Source: Hyphomicrobiales bacterium (lineage in GTDB: Bacteria; Pseudomonadota; Alphaproteobacteria; Rhizobiales; Beijerinckiaceae). Taken from it: 64,000 nt of DNA. Under the pieces are notes generated by a model that did no database searches, was not told where the DNA came from, and was given only the letters and a program-made list of their open reading frames with translations. Below, piece by piece: positions 8,515-16,494 of the stretch. A program made the translations under genes and the position numbers. Within the stretch, counting starts at the first letter, position 1, and each line of letters starts with the position of its first letter. The DNA is taken from positions 868,001-932,000 of the forward strand of contig JAIXYZ010000013.1 of NCBI GenBank assembly GCA_027489955.1, given 5' to 3'.

Positions 8515-9495
8515 ATGCGGGCGTTCGAGGATTTCAGTCCCGGCACGGTGACCCGTTACGGCGACACCTCCGTCAGCCGCGACGACATCGTCGCCTTCGC
8601 CCGCGCCTACGATCCCCAGCCCATGCACATGGACGAGGACGAAGCCCGCAAGAGCTTCGTCGGCGGGCTGATCGGCTCCGGCTGGCATTCCTGCACGCTG
8701 ATGATGCGGATGATCGCCGACCATGCGCTGTCGCGCGCGACCTCCATGGGCAGCCCGGGCATCGACGAGGTGAAATGGCTGCGGCCCCTGCGCCCCGGCG
8801 CGCGTCTGTCGGTGCGCGAGGAGGTGCTGGAGGTCAAGGAATCCCGCAGCCGGCCGGACATGGGGCTCGTCCGCTTCCGTTTCGAGCTGCTCGACGGGGA
8901 CGAGGCGCTGCTGGAGCAGACCAACTGGATCATGTTCGGCCGCCGGCACCCGGCCGAGCCCGCTCCTGCCGCCGGCGAGAAGCGCGCGGCGCGCCCTGTG
9001 GCGGCGCGGCCGGCCGAGCCGGCCTTAGCGGCGCGTCCCGGTTTCTTCGAGGACCGCGTCGTCGGCGAGGTCTGGCACCTGGGCAGCCATGCCTTCACCG
9101 CTGACGACATCAAGACATTCGCCGCCGCCTACGATCCCCAGCCGTTCCATCTGGACGAAGCGGCGGCCGCCGCCTCGCATTTCGGCGCGCTCTGCGCCTC
9201 CGGCTGGCACACGGCCGCCATGTGGATGCGGCTGATGGTGGAGAACCGCCGCCGGGATACGCCGGCGGACGGGGCCCGGCTTGGCCCGTCGCCGGGCTTC
9301 CGCGACCTGAAATGGATCAGGCCGGTCTATGCCGGCGACACGATCCGCTACACCTCGACGACAACCGCGATCCGGCCATCGGCCTCCCGCCCGGGCTGGG
9401 GCCTCGTGTTCCACCACAACGAGGGCTTCAACCAGCGCGACGAGCCGGTCTTCTCCTTCGACGGATGCGTGTTCTGGGAGCGGCGTCGCGGCTGA
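8515..9495 (+). CDS. tandem MaoC-like dehydratase (two hotdog domains)
   Basis: A 326-residue protein built of two MaoC hotdog domains (about residues 1-150 and 180-326). Each carries the family block: YDPQPMHMDEDEA followed by IGSGWHSCTLMMR, and YDPQPFHLDEAAA followed by CASGWHTAAMWMR. The hydratase Asp-Pro-x-x-x-His pattern is present in both copies. A likely activity is hydration of an enoyl-CoA or dehydration of a hydroxyacyl thioester; the substrate is unknown. An Ala/Pro-rich linker with AEPA repeats joins the halves. An AGGAGG ribosome-binding site at 8503 fixes the start at 8515 rather than the upstream in-frame ATG at 8443. tRNA-Lys follows on the opposite strand. Confidence 0.88.
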   Translation: MRAFEDFSPGTVTRYGDTSVSRDDIVAFARAYDPQPMHMDEDEARKSFVGGLIGSGWHSCTLMMRMIADHALSRATSMGSPGIDEVKWLRPLRPGARLSVREEVLEVKESRSRPDMGLVRFRFELLDGDEALLEQTNWIMFGRRHPAEPAPAAGEKRAARPVAARPAEPALAARPGFFEDRVVGEVWHLGSHAFTADDIKTFAAAYDPQPFHLDEAAAAASHFGALCASGWHTAAMWMRLMVENRRRDTPADGARLGPSPGFRDLKWIRPVYAGDTIRYTSTTTAIRPSASRPGWGLVFHHNEGFNQRDEPVFSFDGCVFWERRRG

Positions 9496-9511
9496 GCGTG
9501 AGGGGGCGACG

Positions 9512-9587
9512 TGGTGAGCCGGGCGGGACTCGAACCCGCGACCACATGATTAAAAGTCACGTGCTCTACCAACTGAGCTACCGGCCC
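9512..9587 (-). tRNA. tRNA-Lys (TTT)
   Basis: A 76-nt cloverleaf on the minus strand with encoded CCA (9512-9514). The acceptor stem GGGCCGG pairs with CCGGCTC with one G-U pair. D-arm, anticodon loop CTTTTAA (anticodon TTT) and T-arm GGTTCGAGTCC are intact. The 200 nt to its right, up to the VOC gene, contain nothing recognisable. Confidence 0.97.
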
Positions 9588-9791
9588 ACTCCGGGGCGGG
9601 AATAGGCGGCGTTGCCGGTGGGGTCAAGGGGGCTGGCAGGCGCGGGGCGGGATGCCGCCGCGCCTGCGACCCGGCGGTTCACGCTCCACGCGGGCGCAGA
9701 GAATCTTGGCGCCGCGTTCCCTGCCCGGGGGAGGGCATCGCCTTGTAACCGGTGGCGGGTGGGGACCCTGGCATCGGTCGCGGTTCTCGCT

Positions 9792-10211
9792 TCACTGTTC
9801 GCGCTTGCTGCCGGCAAAGCCCAGCATCCAGGGGGTGCCGTAGCGGTCGGTGAACATCGCGAAGCGGTCGGCCCAGAACGTCTCCGCCGGCGCCATCGCC
9901 ACCGCGCGCGCATCCTTCGCCAGCGCGGCATGGATGCGGTCGAATTCGGCGAGCGAGGGCGCATCGAAGCTGATCGCGAAGCCCTGCGGCTCGCTGTACA
10001 TGCCGCCGGCATCCGACGCCATGACCAGCCCGCCGTCGATCGTGATGCCCATGTTCAGGATCTGGTCGTCGCCGCCAGGCATCCGGCTCTGGGGATCGGG
10101 CGCGTCGCTGTTGCGCACCACGCCCACGACGGTCCCGCCCAGGACGTCGGCATAATGGGTCATCGCCTCCAGGCAGTTTCCGTTGAAGAACAGGTATGGC
10201 GTGATCGGCAT
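9792..10211 (-). CDS. VOC / PhnB-like glyoxalase-fold protein
   Basis: A 139-residue protein of the vicinal oxygen chelate superfamily, PhnB-like (often annotated 3-demethylubiquinone methyltransferase-like or glyoxalase/bleomycin-resistance-like). It opens with MPITPYLFFNGNCLEAMTHY and has the central ILNMGI strand and the C-terminal DRFAMFTDRYGTPWMLGF block typical of PhnB-like proteins. The function of this group is not defined. It begins 63 nt after the TetR gene on the same strand, so both are probably co-transcribed from the operator-bearing promoter at 10.92 kb. Confidence 0.8.
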   Translation of the reverse strand: MPITPYLFFNGNCLEAMTHYADVLGGTVVGVVRNSDAPDPQSRMPGGDDQILNMGITIDGGLVMASDAGGMYSEPQGFAISFDAPSLAEFDRIHAALAKDARAVAMAPAETFWADRFAMFTDRYGTPWMLGFAGSKREQ

Positions 10212-10274
10212 GGACGTTTCCTTCCTTCGGTCGTGTTGGCGGAGCCCGTTCCTGCGGGAGCCGCTGGGGGGAAA

Positions 10275-10913
10275 TCAGGTGCGGGCCGGGCCGCCTTCGC
10301 GGGAAAACAGCAGCGTCAGGTAGCGCTTGAGGTGGTCGATGCAGTCGCGTGCCACCTGCGGGTCGTCGCTGGCCTTGGCGAGAATGAAGGCGCCCTGCAG
10401 CACGGCCTGGATGTGGGCCGACAGGCTCCGGGGCGTCCACCCATTCCGGATCCCGCTGGCGGCCATGGCCGCTTCGATATCGGGCTCGATGGTCGCGGAA
10501 TGGCCGAAGATGCTGGCCGCGCAGGCATCCCGCAGCGCCGGGTAGGCCCCGTACACCTCCTGCGCCATCGTGCCGACGAGGCAGGTGAACTCCATGACGT
10601 TGCCGTCGATGATCGAGCGGCGGAAATCGATATAGCCCAGCACCCGGTCCACCGGATCGGGCAGGTCGTGATAGGGCGCTGCCTTGAAGAGGGCGCCGGT
10701 CCACTCCGACCAGTGTTCGGCGGCCGCGATGCCGAGGGCCTCCTTGGACTCGAAGTGGTGGAAGAAGGCACCCTTCGTCACGCCGGCGGCGCGGCACAGG
10801 TCGTCCACGCTCGTCGCCGCGAAACCCTTGGTGCGGACGACATCGCGCGCAGCCTCGAGAAGCCGGGTCCTGGCGTCGCCGCGTTCAGGCTGATGCTTGG
10901 TGGGTCTCGCCAT
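10275..10913 (-). CDS. TetR-family transcriptional regulator
   Basis: A 212-residue TetR repressor. The N-terminal helix-turn-helix (ARTRLLEAARDVVRTKGF to VTKGAFFHHFESKEAL, about residues 12-62) is unmistakable; the C-terminal ligand-binding half is of the TetR_C type seen in AcuR/YcdC-like regulators. Two in-frame ATGs lie further upstream. The longest version would place the operator inside the coding sequence, so I chose ATG 10913; ATG 10919 is an alternative. The palindrome at 10924-10939 directly upstream argues for autorepression. It probably also controls the VOC gene downstream. Confidence 0.9.
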   Translation of the reverse strand: MARPTKHQPERGDARTRLLEAARDVVRTKGFAATSVDDLCRAAGVTKGAFFHHFESKEALGIAAAEHWSEWTGALFKAAPYHDLPDPVDRVLGYIDFRRSIIDGNVMEFTCLVGTMAQEVYGAYPALRDACAASIFGHSATIEPDIEAAMAASGIRNGWTPRSLSAHIQAVLQGAFILAKASDDPQVARDCIDHLKRYLTLLFSREGGPART

Positions 10914-10923
10914 GAGCATCGAG

Positions 10924-10949
10924 TACCAACCAGTTGGTATGTATGTCAA
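10924..10949 (-). promoter_or_regulatory. TetR operator overlapping its own promoter
   Basis: TACCAAC-CA-GTTGGTA (10924-10939) is a perfect 7-bp inverted repeat with a 2-bp centre, the size and form of a TetR-dimer site. On the minus strand a perfect TTGACA lies just upstream (10949-10944), so the palindrome fills the -35/-10 spacer. Binding would block RNA polymerase. The first TetR start codon follows within 5-11 nt of the palindrome, so the leader is very short or absent. Confidence 0.75.
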
Positions 10950-11069
10950 CGGGTGGCGGGTTGGCAGGGTCGGTCGTGCCAGCTCACGGGAATGTGGCGC
11001 AGTCCGGCCCTTGCATGCACGCAGGAGGGGTGGTCTGCTGCCACTGCGTCACCGATCGAGGAATGCCCG

Positions 11070-11186
11070 ATGCTCCGAATCGTTCTCGCGCTTTGCCTGG
11101 CCATCGCGGCGCTCGCCGCACCGGTTGCCGCCTCCGCCACGCCGGGCGGCTGCAACAGCAAGCAGCCGCCGGTCGGCGAATCCTGA
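11070..11186 (+). CDS. small secreted peptide (hypothetical)
   Basis: A 38-codon ORF whose first 22 or so residues form a good Sec signal peptide (MLRIVLALCLAIAALAAPVAASA), leaving a mature piece of about 14 residues with one Cys. A GAGGAA ribosome-binding stretch sits about 7 nt upstream. Many Rhizobiales genomes have such short exported peptides, but there is no family I can name. It could also be a chance ORF. Confidence 0.4.
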   Translation: MLRIVLALCLAIAALAAPVAASATPGGCNSKQPPVGES

Positions 11187-11189
11187 CGC

Positions 11190-11462
11190 TCAGGCCAACC
11201 GGTCGAGCACGAGTCCCAGGCCGTCCCGCCGGCGATCCGGCGGGGGCGGGGTGGCTGTCTCCGACGCGGGGCGGATGGCGGATGGTGCGCCCGCCGTCCC
11301 GTCCTGACGAAGCGTGGTCTCGTCCGCCCGAGCGGGGCTACGCCGGTCCAGTTCGTCCTGCCTGACGGGATTGCCCGTGGGGTTGCGCGGATCGGTCCCG
11401 CGTCGCGCGGCGGCTGCGTCGCAGCCCGTCATGCACACATATCCGTTGACGACGCTGACCAT
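11190..11462 (-). CDS. small hypothetical protein with N-terminal VNGYVCMTGCD motif
   Basis: A 90-residue protein. Its N-terminal third, VVNGYVCMTGCDAAAARRG followed by DPRNPTGNP, resembles short conserved Rhizobiales proteins of unknown function that start with an NGYVC-type motif. The rest is Arg/Pro-rich and low in complexity. The two cysteines at about residues 10 and 14 could bind metal. A GAGGGGG ribosome-binding stretch precedes the start. A CtrA-like TTAA-N7-TTAC site lies about 75 nt upstream (11536-11550), in a gap that otherwise shows nothing. Confidence 0.5.
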   Translation of the reverse strand: MVSVVNGYVCMTGCDAAAARRGTDPRNPTGNPVRQDELDRRSPARADETTLRQDGTAGAPSAIRPASETATPPPPDRRRDGLGLVLDRLA

Positions 11463-11587
11463 CGCGCGAACCCCCTCTGTCAGCAGGAGGTTCGTTCGCT
11501 GCGCTCCGCACGTTTCACGGCGCGTGACGGCGTGGTTAACGCACGGTTACGCGTGAGGCCGGCGCAGCGGCGCGACCCGAGGCCCGG

Positions 11588-12082
11588 TCACGCCGGCAGG
11601 CTGCGGCCGGAGGTCGGCAACCGCCTGACGGCGAGGAAGCCGGCGATCGCGAAGGCGATGAAGACAAGCCCCTGCGCCAGGCCGAAGGCCGGCTCGGTTC
11701 CCGTCGGCGCCAGCCGGCTGAGGGCGGGCACCTTGAGGAAGAGTTGCGCGACGAGGACGAAGACCAGCAGGTACACGCTCGTCACGATCCCGATGACGTA
11801 CACGCCGTTCCACAGGCCGGCGCGCCGTCGCACCCGATCGGCAACATACACCGCAGCCAGAACAGCCAGGGCGACGACGCCCACGATATGGGAAGGCAGA
11901 ACGCCGTTGAACGGGAACAGGTAGCCCGTCAGGCTCGTGATCCATGCGGTGGCGATGAAGACCGCCAGATGCCCCGGCGCGGCCGACTGGCCGGCGACCC
12001 AGCGCACCAGCACGGCCAAGCCCATGGCGATCGCCACCAGGCTGATGATCGTATGTCCGATCGTGAGCGTCTGGAGATACAT
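11588..12082 (-). CDS. membrane protein of unknown function
   Basis: A 164-residue integral membrane protein with four or five hydrophobic segments and no signal peptide. A TGYLFPF motif lies in the loop after the second segment. I do not recognise a characterised family; DUF2306-like or cytochrome-b561-like small membrane proteins look superficially similar. It is monocistronic, 128 nt upstream of the Gdx exporter gene region on the same strand. Confidence 0.6.
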   Translation of the reverse strand: MYLQTLTIGHTIISLVAIAMGLAVLVRWVAGQSAAPGHLAVFIATAWITSLTGYLFPFNGVLPSHIVGVVALAVLAAVYVADRVRRRAGLWNGVYVIGIVTSVYLLVFVLVAQLFLKVPALSRLAPTGTEPAFGLAQGLVFIAFAIAGFLAVRRLPTSGRSLPA

Positions 12083-12184
12083 GCTGTCCTCCCGCGGCCC
12101 GCCTGCCGGACCCCGTCGGACTTTGAACGAGTTCCGCTCTTCGCGCTACGCTTGGCCGCAGGACTGCCCCGGCCATGGGGGCCG

Positions 12185-12205
12185 CGCTCGGCTCGGAGCC
12201 GAGCG
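12185..12205 (-). terminator. hairpin after the opgG-opgH-gdx operon
   Basis: A 9-bp stem CGCTCGGCT / AGCCGAGCG with a 3-nt loop, 5 nt beyond the gdx stop on the minus strand. There is no T-run, so it may be a weak or factor-assisted terminator or an mRNA-stabilising hairpin. Confidence 0.45.
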
Positions 12206-12210
12206 TGGTC

Positions 12211-12525
12211 TCAGGCGGCGACCTTGAGCCCGACGATCCCGGCGACGATCAGCGCGATGCAGGCAAGGCGCAGGGCGGTGGCCGGCTCGCCGAACAGCAC
12301 GATGCCGAGGATCGCGGTGCCGACGGTTCCGATCCCGGTCCAGACCGCGTAGGCGGTGCCCACCGGCAGCGTCTTGAGCGCCAGCCCCAGCAGGATGACG
12401 CTCGCCACCATGCTGACGAGGGTCAGCACGCTCGGCACGAGCCGGGTGAAGCCCTCGGTGTATTTCAGCCCGATGGCCCAGCCGATCTCGAGGATGCCGG
12501 CGGCGAAGAGGATGGCCCAGGCCAT
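12211..12525 (-). CDS. gdx: SMR-family exporter, Gdx/SugE type
   Basis: A 104-residue four-helix small multidrug resistance protein. The first helix has [19 protein letters not shown], with the essential membrane Glu and the WAIGLKYT-x-GFTR pattern typical of the Gdx (SugE) guanidinium/proton antiporters rather than the Qac branch. The loop [14 protein letters not shown] is also conserved. I chose ATG 12525, which starts 1 nt after the opgH stop. No guanidine riboswitch precedes it, since its upstream sequence is opgH coding sequence. Exporting guanidinium is family knowledge; the link to glucan synthesis is unexplained. Confidence 0.85.
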   Translation of the reverse strand: MAWAILFAAGILEIGWAIGLKYTEGFTRLVPSVLTLVSMVASVILLGLALKTLPVGTAYAVWTGIGTVGTAILGIVLFGEPATALRLACIALIVAGIVGLKVAA

Positions 12526-12526
12526 G

Positions 12527-14713
12527 TCAGGCGCCAGCCGCATCGGGGCGGGCGGCCGGCAGGCGGTAGAGCAGGCCGAGCAGCGCGCGGTCGTGAAGCA
12601 CGATCATGCGCTCCCGCGGCTTCAGCCAGGCGACGGCGTCCGCCAGGCTCTCGGCTTCCACGAGCTTGGCCTGCGCCACCACCCGCTCCGGGTCGATGTC
12701 GCCGCGCCGGCGCAGCGGCCCCTGGGGCAGCATCGCATCGTGCCGCGCCTGGAGCTCGGCGTCGCCGTGCAGCGCCTCCAGGCCGTCCGCATCGTCGTAG
12801 CCCGCTTCCGCGAGGGTCTTTGCGAGCTCGTTGGCGCGCGTCGCCACCGGCGGCGGCGCGGCTTCCTCGGGTGTCATCAGAAGGCCGAGGCGCTTGAGCC
12901 CGAGCCCGAGGGCGAGCAGGCCCGACGCCCAGGAGATCTGGATGGCGAGGACGAGGCCGATGATCGTCGGTGACATCCAGGCAAAGAGGGAAGGCGAAAG
13001 GGCGAAGGCCGCGACGCCCGCGAAGATGCCCAGAAGGACATGGGCCCGGTGCCGGCGCACGATGTCCTTGAACGGGATCGAGCCGTCGTCGCGCCGCTGC
13101 GGGTTCCAGCCCGTGTCGCGGCCCGCCAGGATCTGGAACACCGCGCCCGACTGGATGACCATCATGACCGGCGCCAGAAGCGCGGAGAGGATCACCTCCA
13201 CCAGCGAGGACAGGACGAGGCAGATCGCACCGCCCGCCGCCCTGCGGTTCCCGCGGTCGAGCAACATCACCATCAGGCCGAACACTTTCGGCGCCAGGAG
13301 GATCGCCATGGTCAGGCCGAACAGGTTCAGCGCGCGCTCCGCGTCGAACCGCGGCCAGGCCGGGAAGAGGTTGAATTCGCGCGTGAAATATTCGGGGCGC
13401 ACGTAGCGCGTCTGCAGCACGAGGATGAGGCCGACCACGAGCTGGAACAGCCAGAAGGGCGAGGCCAGGTACGACATGATGCCGGTGGCGAAGTGCTGCC
13501 GCGTGGCGAGCTTCAGGCCGCGCGCGCCGATGACCCGCGCGTGCTGGAGATTGCCCTGGCACCAGCGCCGGTCGCGCGTCGCCACGTCGATCAGCGAGGG
13601 CGGGCTCTCCTCGTACGAGCCGCCGAGGTCCGGGAGCATGTAGACGCTCCAGCCCGCGCGGCGGATGAGGGCCGCCTCAACGAAGTCGTGGCTGAGGATG
13701 TGCCCGCCGAAGGGCGGCTTGCCCGCCAGGTCCGGCAGGCCGCAATGGGCGGCGAACGCCGCCGTGCGGATGATGGCGTTGTGGCCCCAGTAATTGCCGT
13801 CGCGGCCCATCCACGCCGACAGGCCCGCGGCGATGACGGGGCCATAGACCCGCGCCGCGAATTGCTGGACGCGGGCGAACAGCGTGTTGCGGTTGATGAC
13901 GAGCGGCAGGCTCTGGACGATGCCGGCATCCGGGTCGGCCTCCATCGCCGCCGCGAGATGGACGACGCAGTCGCCGGACATGACGCTGTCGGCGTCCAGC
14001 ACGAGCATGTGGTCGTAGTGCCCGCCCCAGCGCGACACGAAGTCCGCGATGTTGCCCGCCTTGCGGTGGTGGTTCTTCGGCCGGTGGCGGTAATAGATGC
14101 GTGCCTCGTCGCCGAGACGCTCGCGCAGGGCGGCGAAAGCCCGCTCCTCGGCGATCCACACGTCCGGATTGGTCGTGTCGGAGAGGATGAAATAGTCGAA
14201 CGCGGCCCCGTGCCCGGTCGCCTCGATGGATTCCCGGATCGCGGAGAGCGCCCCGAAGGTCCGCGCGGTCGACTCGTTGTAGACCGGCATGACGACGGCC
14301 GTGCGCGCCTTGAGGACGGCGGGCAGGGCGGGCAGCGACCGCTTGCGCAGCAGCACGAAGAACCCCACCAGGGCGCTCGTGAAGGCCAGCGCGATCCACG
14401 AGAAGTTCACGGTGAACAGGCCGAGCAGCACGTACTGCAGCGCCGTGGTGCGGCTCACCGACACGACCGCGTACATTTCCGACGCGCCATAGGCCGTGAG
14501 CCCAAGCGCACCCAGGAAGACCACGATGCGGGCGAGCCAAGGCGCGCGGTGGCGCACGACCTGCCGGCGCTCCTCGTTGCGGCCCCAGCGGCGCAGCGAC
14601 TGCGTGGGCATGTCCAGCCGGCTCTCGGGCGGCATCGCCGCGATCGCCGGCGGCGCCTCGTCGGCCGTCCCGGGGGAGGGCGCCGTGCCTACGGCGTCCA
14701 TCTGTACAACCAT
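12527..14713 (-). CDS. opgH: glucans biosynthesis glucosyltransferase OpgH
   Basis: A 728-residue inner-membrane family-2 glycosyltransferase that polymerises UDP-glucose into periplasmic beta-glucans. Two N-terminal membrane helices (about residues 60-130) precede the catalytic domain, which has MPVYNE, the metal-binding DADS and the RDRRWCQGN block (QxxRW type); several more helices follow. Length is shorter than E. coli OpgH (847), as is common in alphaproteobacteria. ATG 14713 overlaps the end of opgG by 25 nt; ATG 14701 is an alternative start. The operon runs opgG-opgH-gdx. Osmotic control is expected for the pathway but no site is visible. Confidence 0.93.
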   Translation of the reverse strand: MVVQMDAVGTAPSPGTADEAPPAIAAMPPESRLDMPTQSLRRWGRNEERRQVVRHRAPWLARIVVFLGALGLTAYGASEMYAVVSVSRTTALQYVLLGLFTVNFSWIALAFTSALVGFFVLLRKRSLPALPAVLKARTAVVMPVYNESTARTFGALSAIRESIEATGHGAAFDYFILSDTTNPDVWIAEERAFAALRERLGDEARIYYRHRPKNHHRKAGNIADFVSRWGGHYDHMLVLDADSVMSGDCVVHLAAAMEADPDAGIVQSLPLVINRNTLFARVQQFAARVYGPVIAAGLSAWMGRDGNYWGHNAIIRTAAFAAHCGLPDLAGKPPFGGHILSHDFVEAALIRRAGWSVYMLPDLGGSYEESPPSLIDVATRDRRWCQGNLQHARVIGARGLKLATRQHFATGIMSYLASPFWLFQLVVGLILVLQTRYVRPEYFTREFNLFPAWPRFDAERALNLFGLTMAILLAPKVFGLMVMLLDRGNRRAAGGAICLVLSSLVEVILSALLAPVMMVIQSGAVFQILAGRDTGWNPQRRDDGSIPFKDIVRRHRAHVLLGIFAGVAAFALSPSLFAWMSPTIIGLVLAIQISWASGLLALGLGLKRLGLLMTPEEAAPPPVATRANELAKTLAEAGYDDADGLEALHGDAELQARHDAMLPQGPLRRRGDIDPERVVAQAKLVEAESLADAVAWLKPRERMIVLHDRALLGLLYRLPAARPDAAGA

Positions 14714-16287
14714 GTCTCGCTGACCGCCTTGCCGTCCGCCTCGAGGAGCATCCTCAGTTCCGCCAGCGCTTCCGATCCCGGCTCGAGATCGAAGGCGACG
14801 CGCAGCACCTTGCGCGCCGGATAGGGCGAAAGCCTGACATTCGCAACGGCGCCCGGGCGCACGCCCAGCGAGGGTTTCACCGTCTTGACGAAGTCGGCGT
14901 CGCCCAGCGCATCGCCGGTGAAGTCCACGAAGAACCGGCGACGCCCGCCGCCGGCATTGCCCGTGCGGGTGCTGGAGACGGTCGCCAGCGGCGGACGGTC
15001 CGGCGGCGCCCAGCACCAGTACTGGCGCAGCGCGAACATGAACTCGCTGCCCGCGGCGATGGGCGCGCGCGGCCGCCAATAGGCGATGATGTTGTCGTTG
15101 ACCTCGGAATCGTTGGGAATCTCGATGAGGTTCACGGCGCCCTGCGCCCATTCTCCGAGCGGCTCGACCCACAGGCTCGGCCGGAGCTCGAACCGCTGGT
15201 CGTCGTCCTGGAATGCCCCGTAATCGCGCGTGCGCTGCAGGAGGCCGAACCCCTTCGGGTTCTGGTCCGCGAAGACCGAGATCTGCAGGCTTTCGTGGTT
15301 GATCAGCGGCCGCCAGACCCATTCGCCCGCGGCGTTGAGCATCTGCAACCCGTCCGATTCGTGCACGGCGGGACGGATGTCCCCGAACATGCGCCGGCTT
15401 TGCGGCCCGAAAAGGTAGGTGGACGTCATGCCGCCAAGGCCGACATGGTCCAGCGCCACGCGCGGGAAGAGCTGCACCTCCACGTCGACGATGGTCATGT
15501 CGCCCGGCCGCAGGGTGAAGCGCGAAACGCCCGTCACGCTCTCGGAATCGAACAGGCCGTGCAGGATCAGCGCGCCTGTCCCGGCGATCGGCCGCTCGAT
15601 CCAGAAGGCACGGAAGAACGGGAACTCCTCGCCGCGCGAATCGGCCGGCTTGAGCGTCAGGGTCCGGGCCATGCAGCCAAGGTTCTGGCCCGAGGCCAGC
15701 GCCCGGAAGAACGTGGCGCCCTGGAAGATCGCCGCTTCCCGCTGCGAGCCGTCGGCGGATGTCGTGTAGACGCGGAAGCCCGAAAAGCCGATGTCGCCCG
15801 GATTGGCGGGCGGCTGCACGCGCCCGAACTCGAAGCGCGACCGGTCGTAGGCGATGCGCCGGATCGTGCCGTCTTCGACGGCGAACAGCGACACGGGATT
15901 GGCGAAGGCGAAGCCGCGATGCAGCGGCTCCACCGCAAACCCGCGGTTCTCGCCGTTCCACAGCACGGCGGTCGGCAGCGCCCGGATACCGACATATTGC
16001 TCGTAGTTCAGGTTGTTGAACGGCGCGGGCAGGTCCTGCGACTGCGCCGTGAACGGGCGCCGCGAGATGACTCGCGCCGCGTCCGCGAGCGCGCCGGGGT
16101 CGAACTTCACGCCTTCTCCCGCCGCCGTCTGGATGATGACGGCCGGCGTGATCGCCTGGGCGCTGGCGGGGCCGGGCAGGGCGCCCGCAAGGGCGGCCGC
16201 GCCCGCCGTGGTCATCAGCGTGCGGCGGCTCAGGGAAACGGTCGCCGCGCAGTCGCGGCCCATGCGGTCGAAGCGAGGGGCGGTCAC
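14689..16287 (-). CDS. opgG: periplasmic glucans biosynthesis protein OpgG/OpgD
   Basis: A 532-residue periplasmic protein of the MdoG/OpgG family, which shapes the glucan backbone or branches made by OpgH. The N-terminus has a twin-arginine signal (SRRTLM then a hydrophobic stretch ending in PASAQA, about residues 20-44). Tat export is typical of OpgD, while E. coli OpgG uses Sec, so OpgD-like is possible. Family blocks include NNLNYEQYVGIR, the FFRAFWIERP region and the C-terminal FVDFTG. ATG 16287 gives the longest form; the ATG eight codons in is also possible. It is divergent from glmU across 207 nt with no clear promoter. Confidence 0.9.
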   Translation of the reverse strand: MTAPRFDRMGRDCAATVSLSRRTLMTTAGAAALAGALPGPASAQAITPAVIIQTAAGEGVKFDPGALADAARVISRRPFTAQSQDLPAPFNNLNYEQYVGIRALPTAVLWNGENRGFAVEPLHRGFAFANPVSLFAVEDGTIRRIAYDRSRFEFGRVQPPANPGDIGFSGFRVYTTSADGSQREAAIFQGATFFRALASGQNLGCMARTLTLKPADSRGEEFPFFRAFWIERPIAGTGALILHGLFDSESVTGVSRFTLRPGDMTIVDVEVQLFPRVALDHVGLGGMTSTYLFGPQSRRMFGDIRPAVHESDGLQMLNAAGEWVWRPLINHESLQISVFADQNPKGFGLLQRTRDYGAFQDDDQRFELRPSLWVEPLGEWAQGAVNLIEIPNDSEVNDNIIAYWRPRAPIAAGSEFMFALRQYWCWAPPDRPPLATVSSTRTGNAGGGRRRFFVDFTGDALGDADFVKTVKPSLGVRPGAVANVRLSPYPARKVLRVAFDLEPGSEALAELRMLLEADGKAVSETWLYRWTP

Positions 16288-16494
16288 AAATCCGCTCTTG
16301 TGGCGTTGCGCGGCCGGGAGGGAGCCCGGGCCGGGGTCATGGGGTTGTCACCATTAGCACGGCGACGGCGCGGGAAAGTAGAGGGTTGAGCGTGTCAAAT
16401 TCATGGTCTCGCAGCCGCTTCGCCGGATTCTTTGACCCGCGGGGATGGCTTCGCTAAGCGTGGACGCCCTCCGCGAAGGCCGCCCGGACCGCTC

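Noticed and set aside
9612-11186. A 524-codon plus-strand frame ending in the small secreted peptide
   Set aside because: It is antisense to the VOC and TetR genes; only its last 38 codons look like a possible real gene.
12211-12525. Guanidine riboswitch control of the Gdx exporter
   Set aside because: The upstream sequence is opgH coding sequence with a 1-nt gap, so there is no room for a riboswitch.
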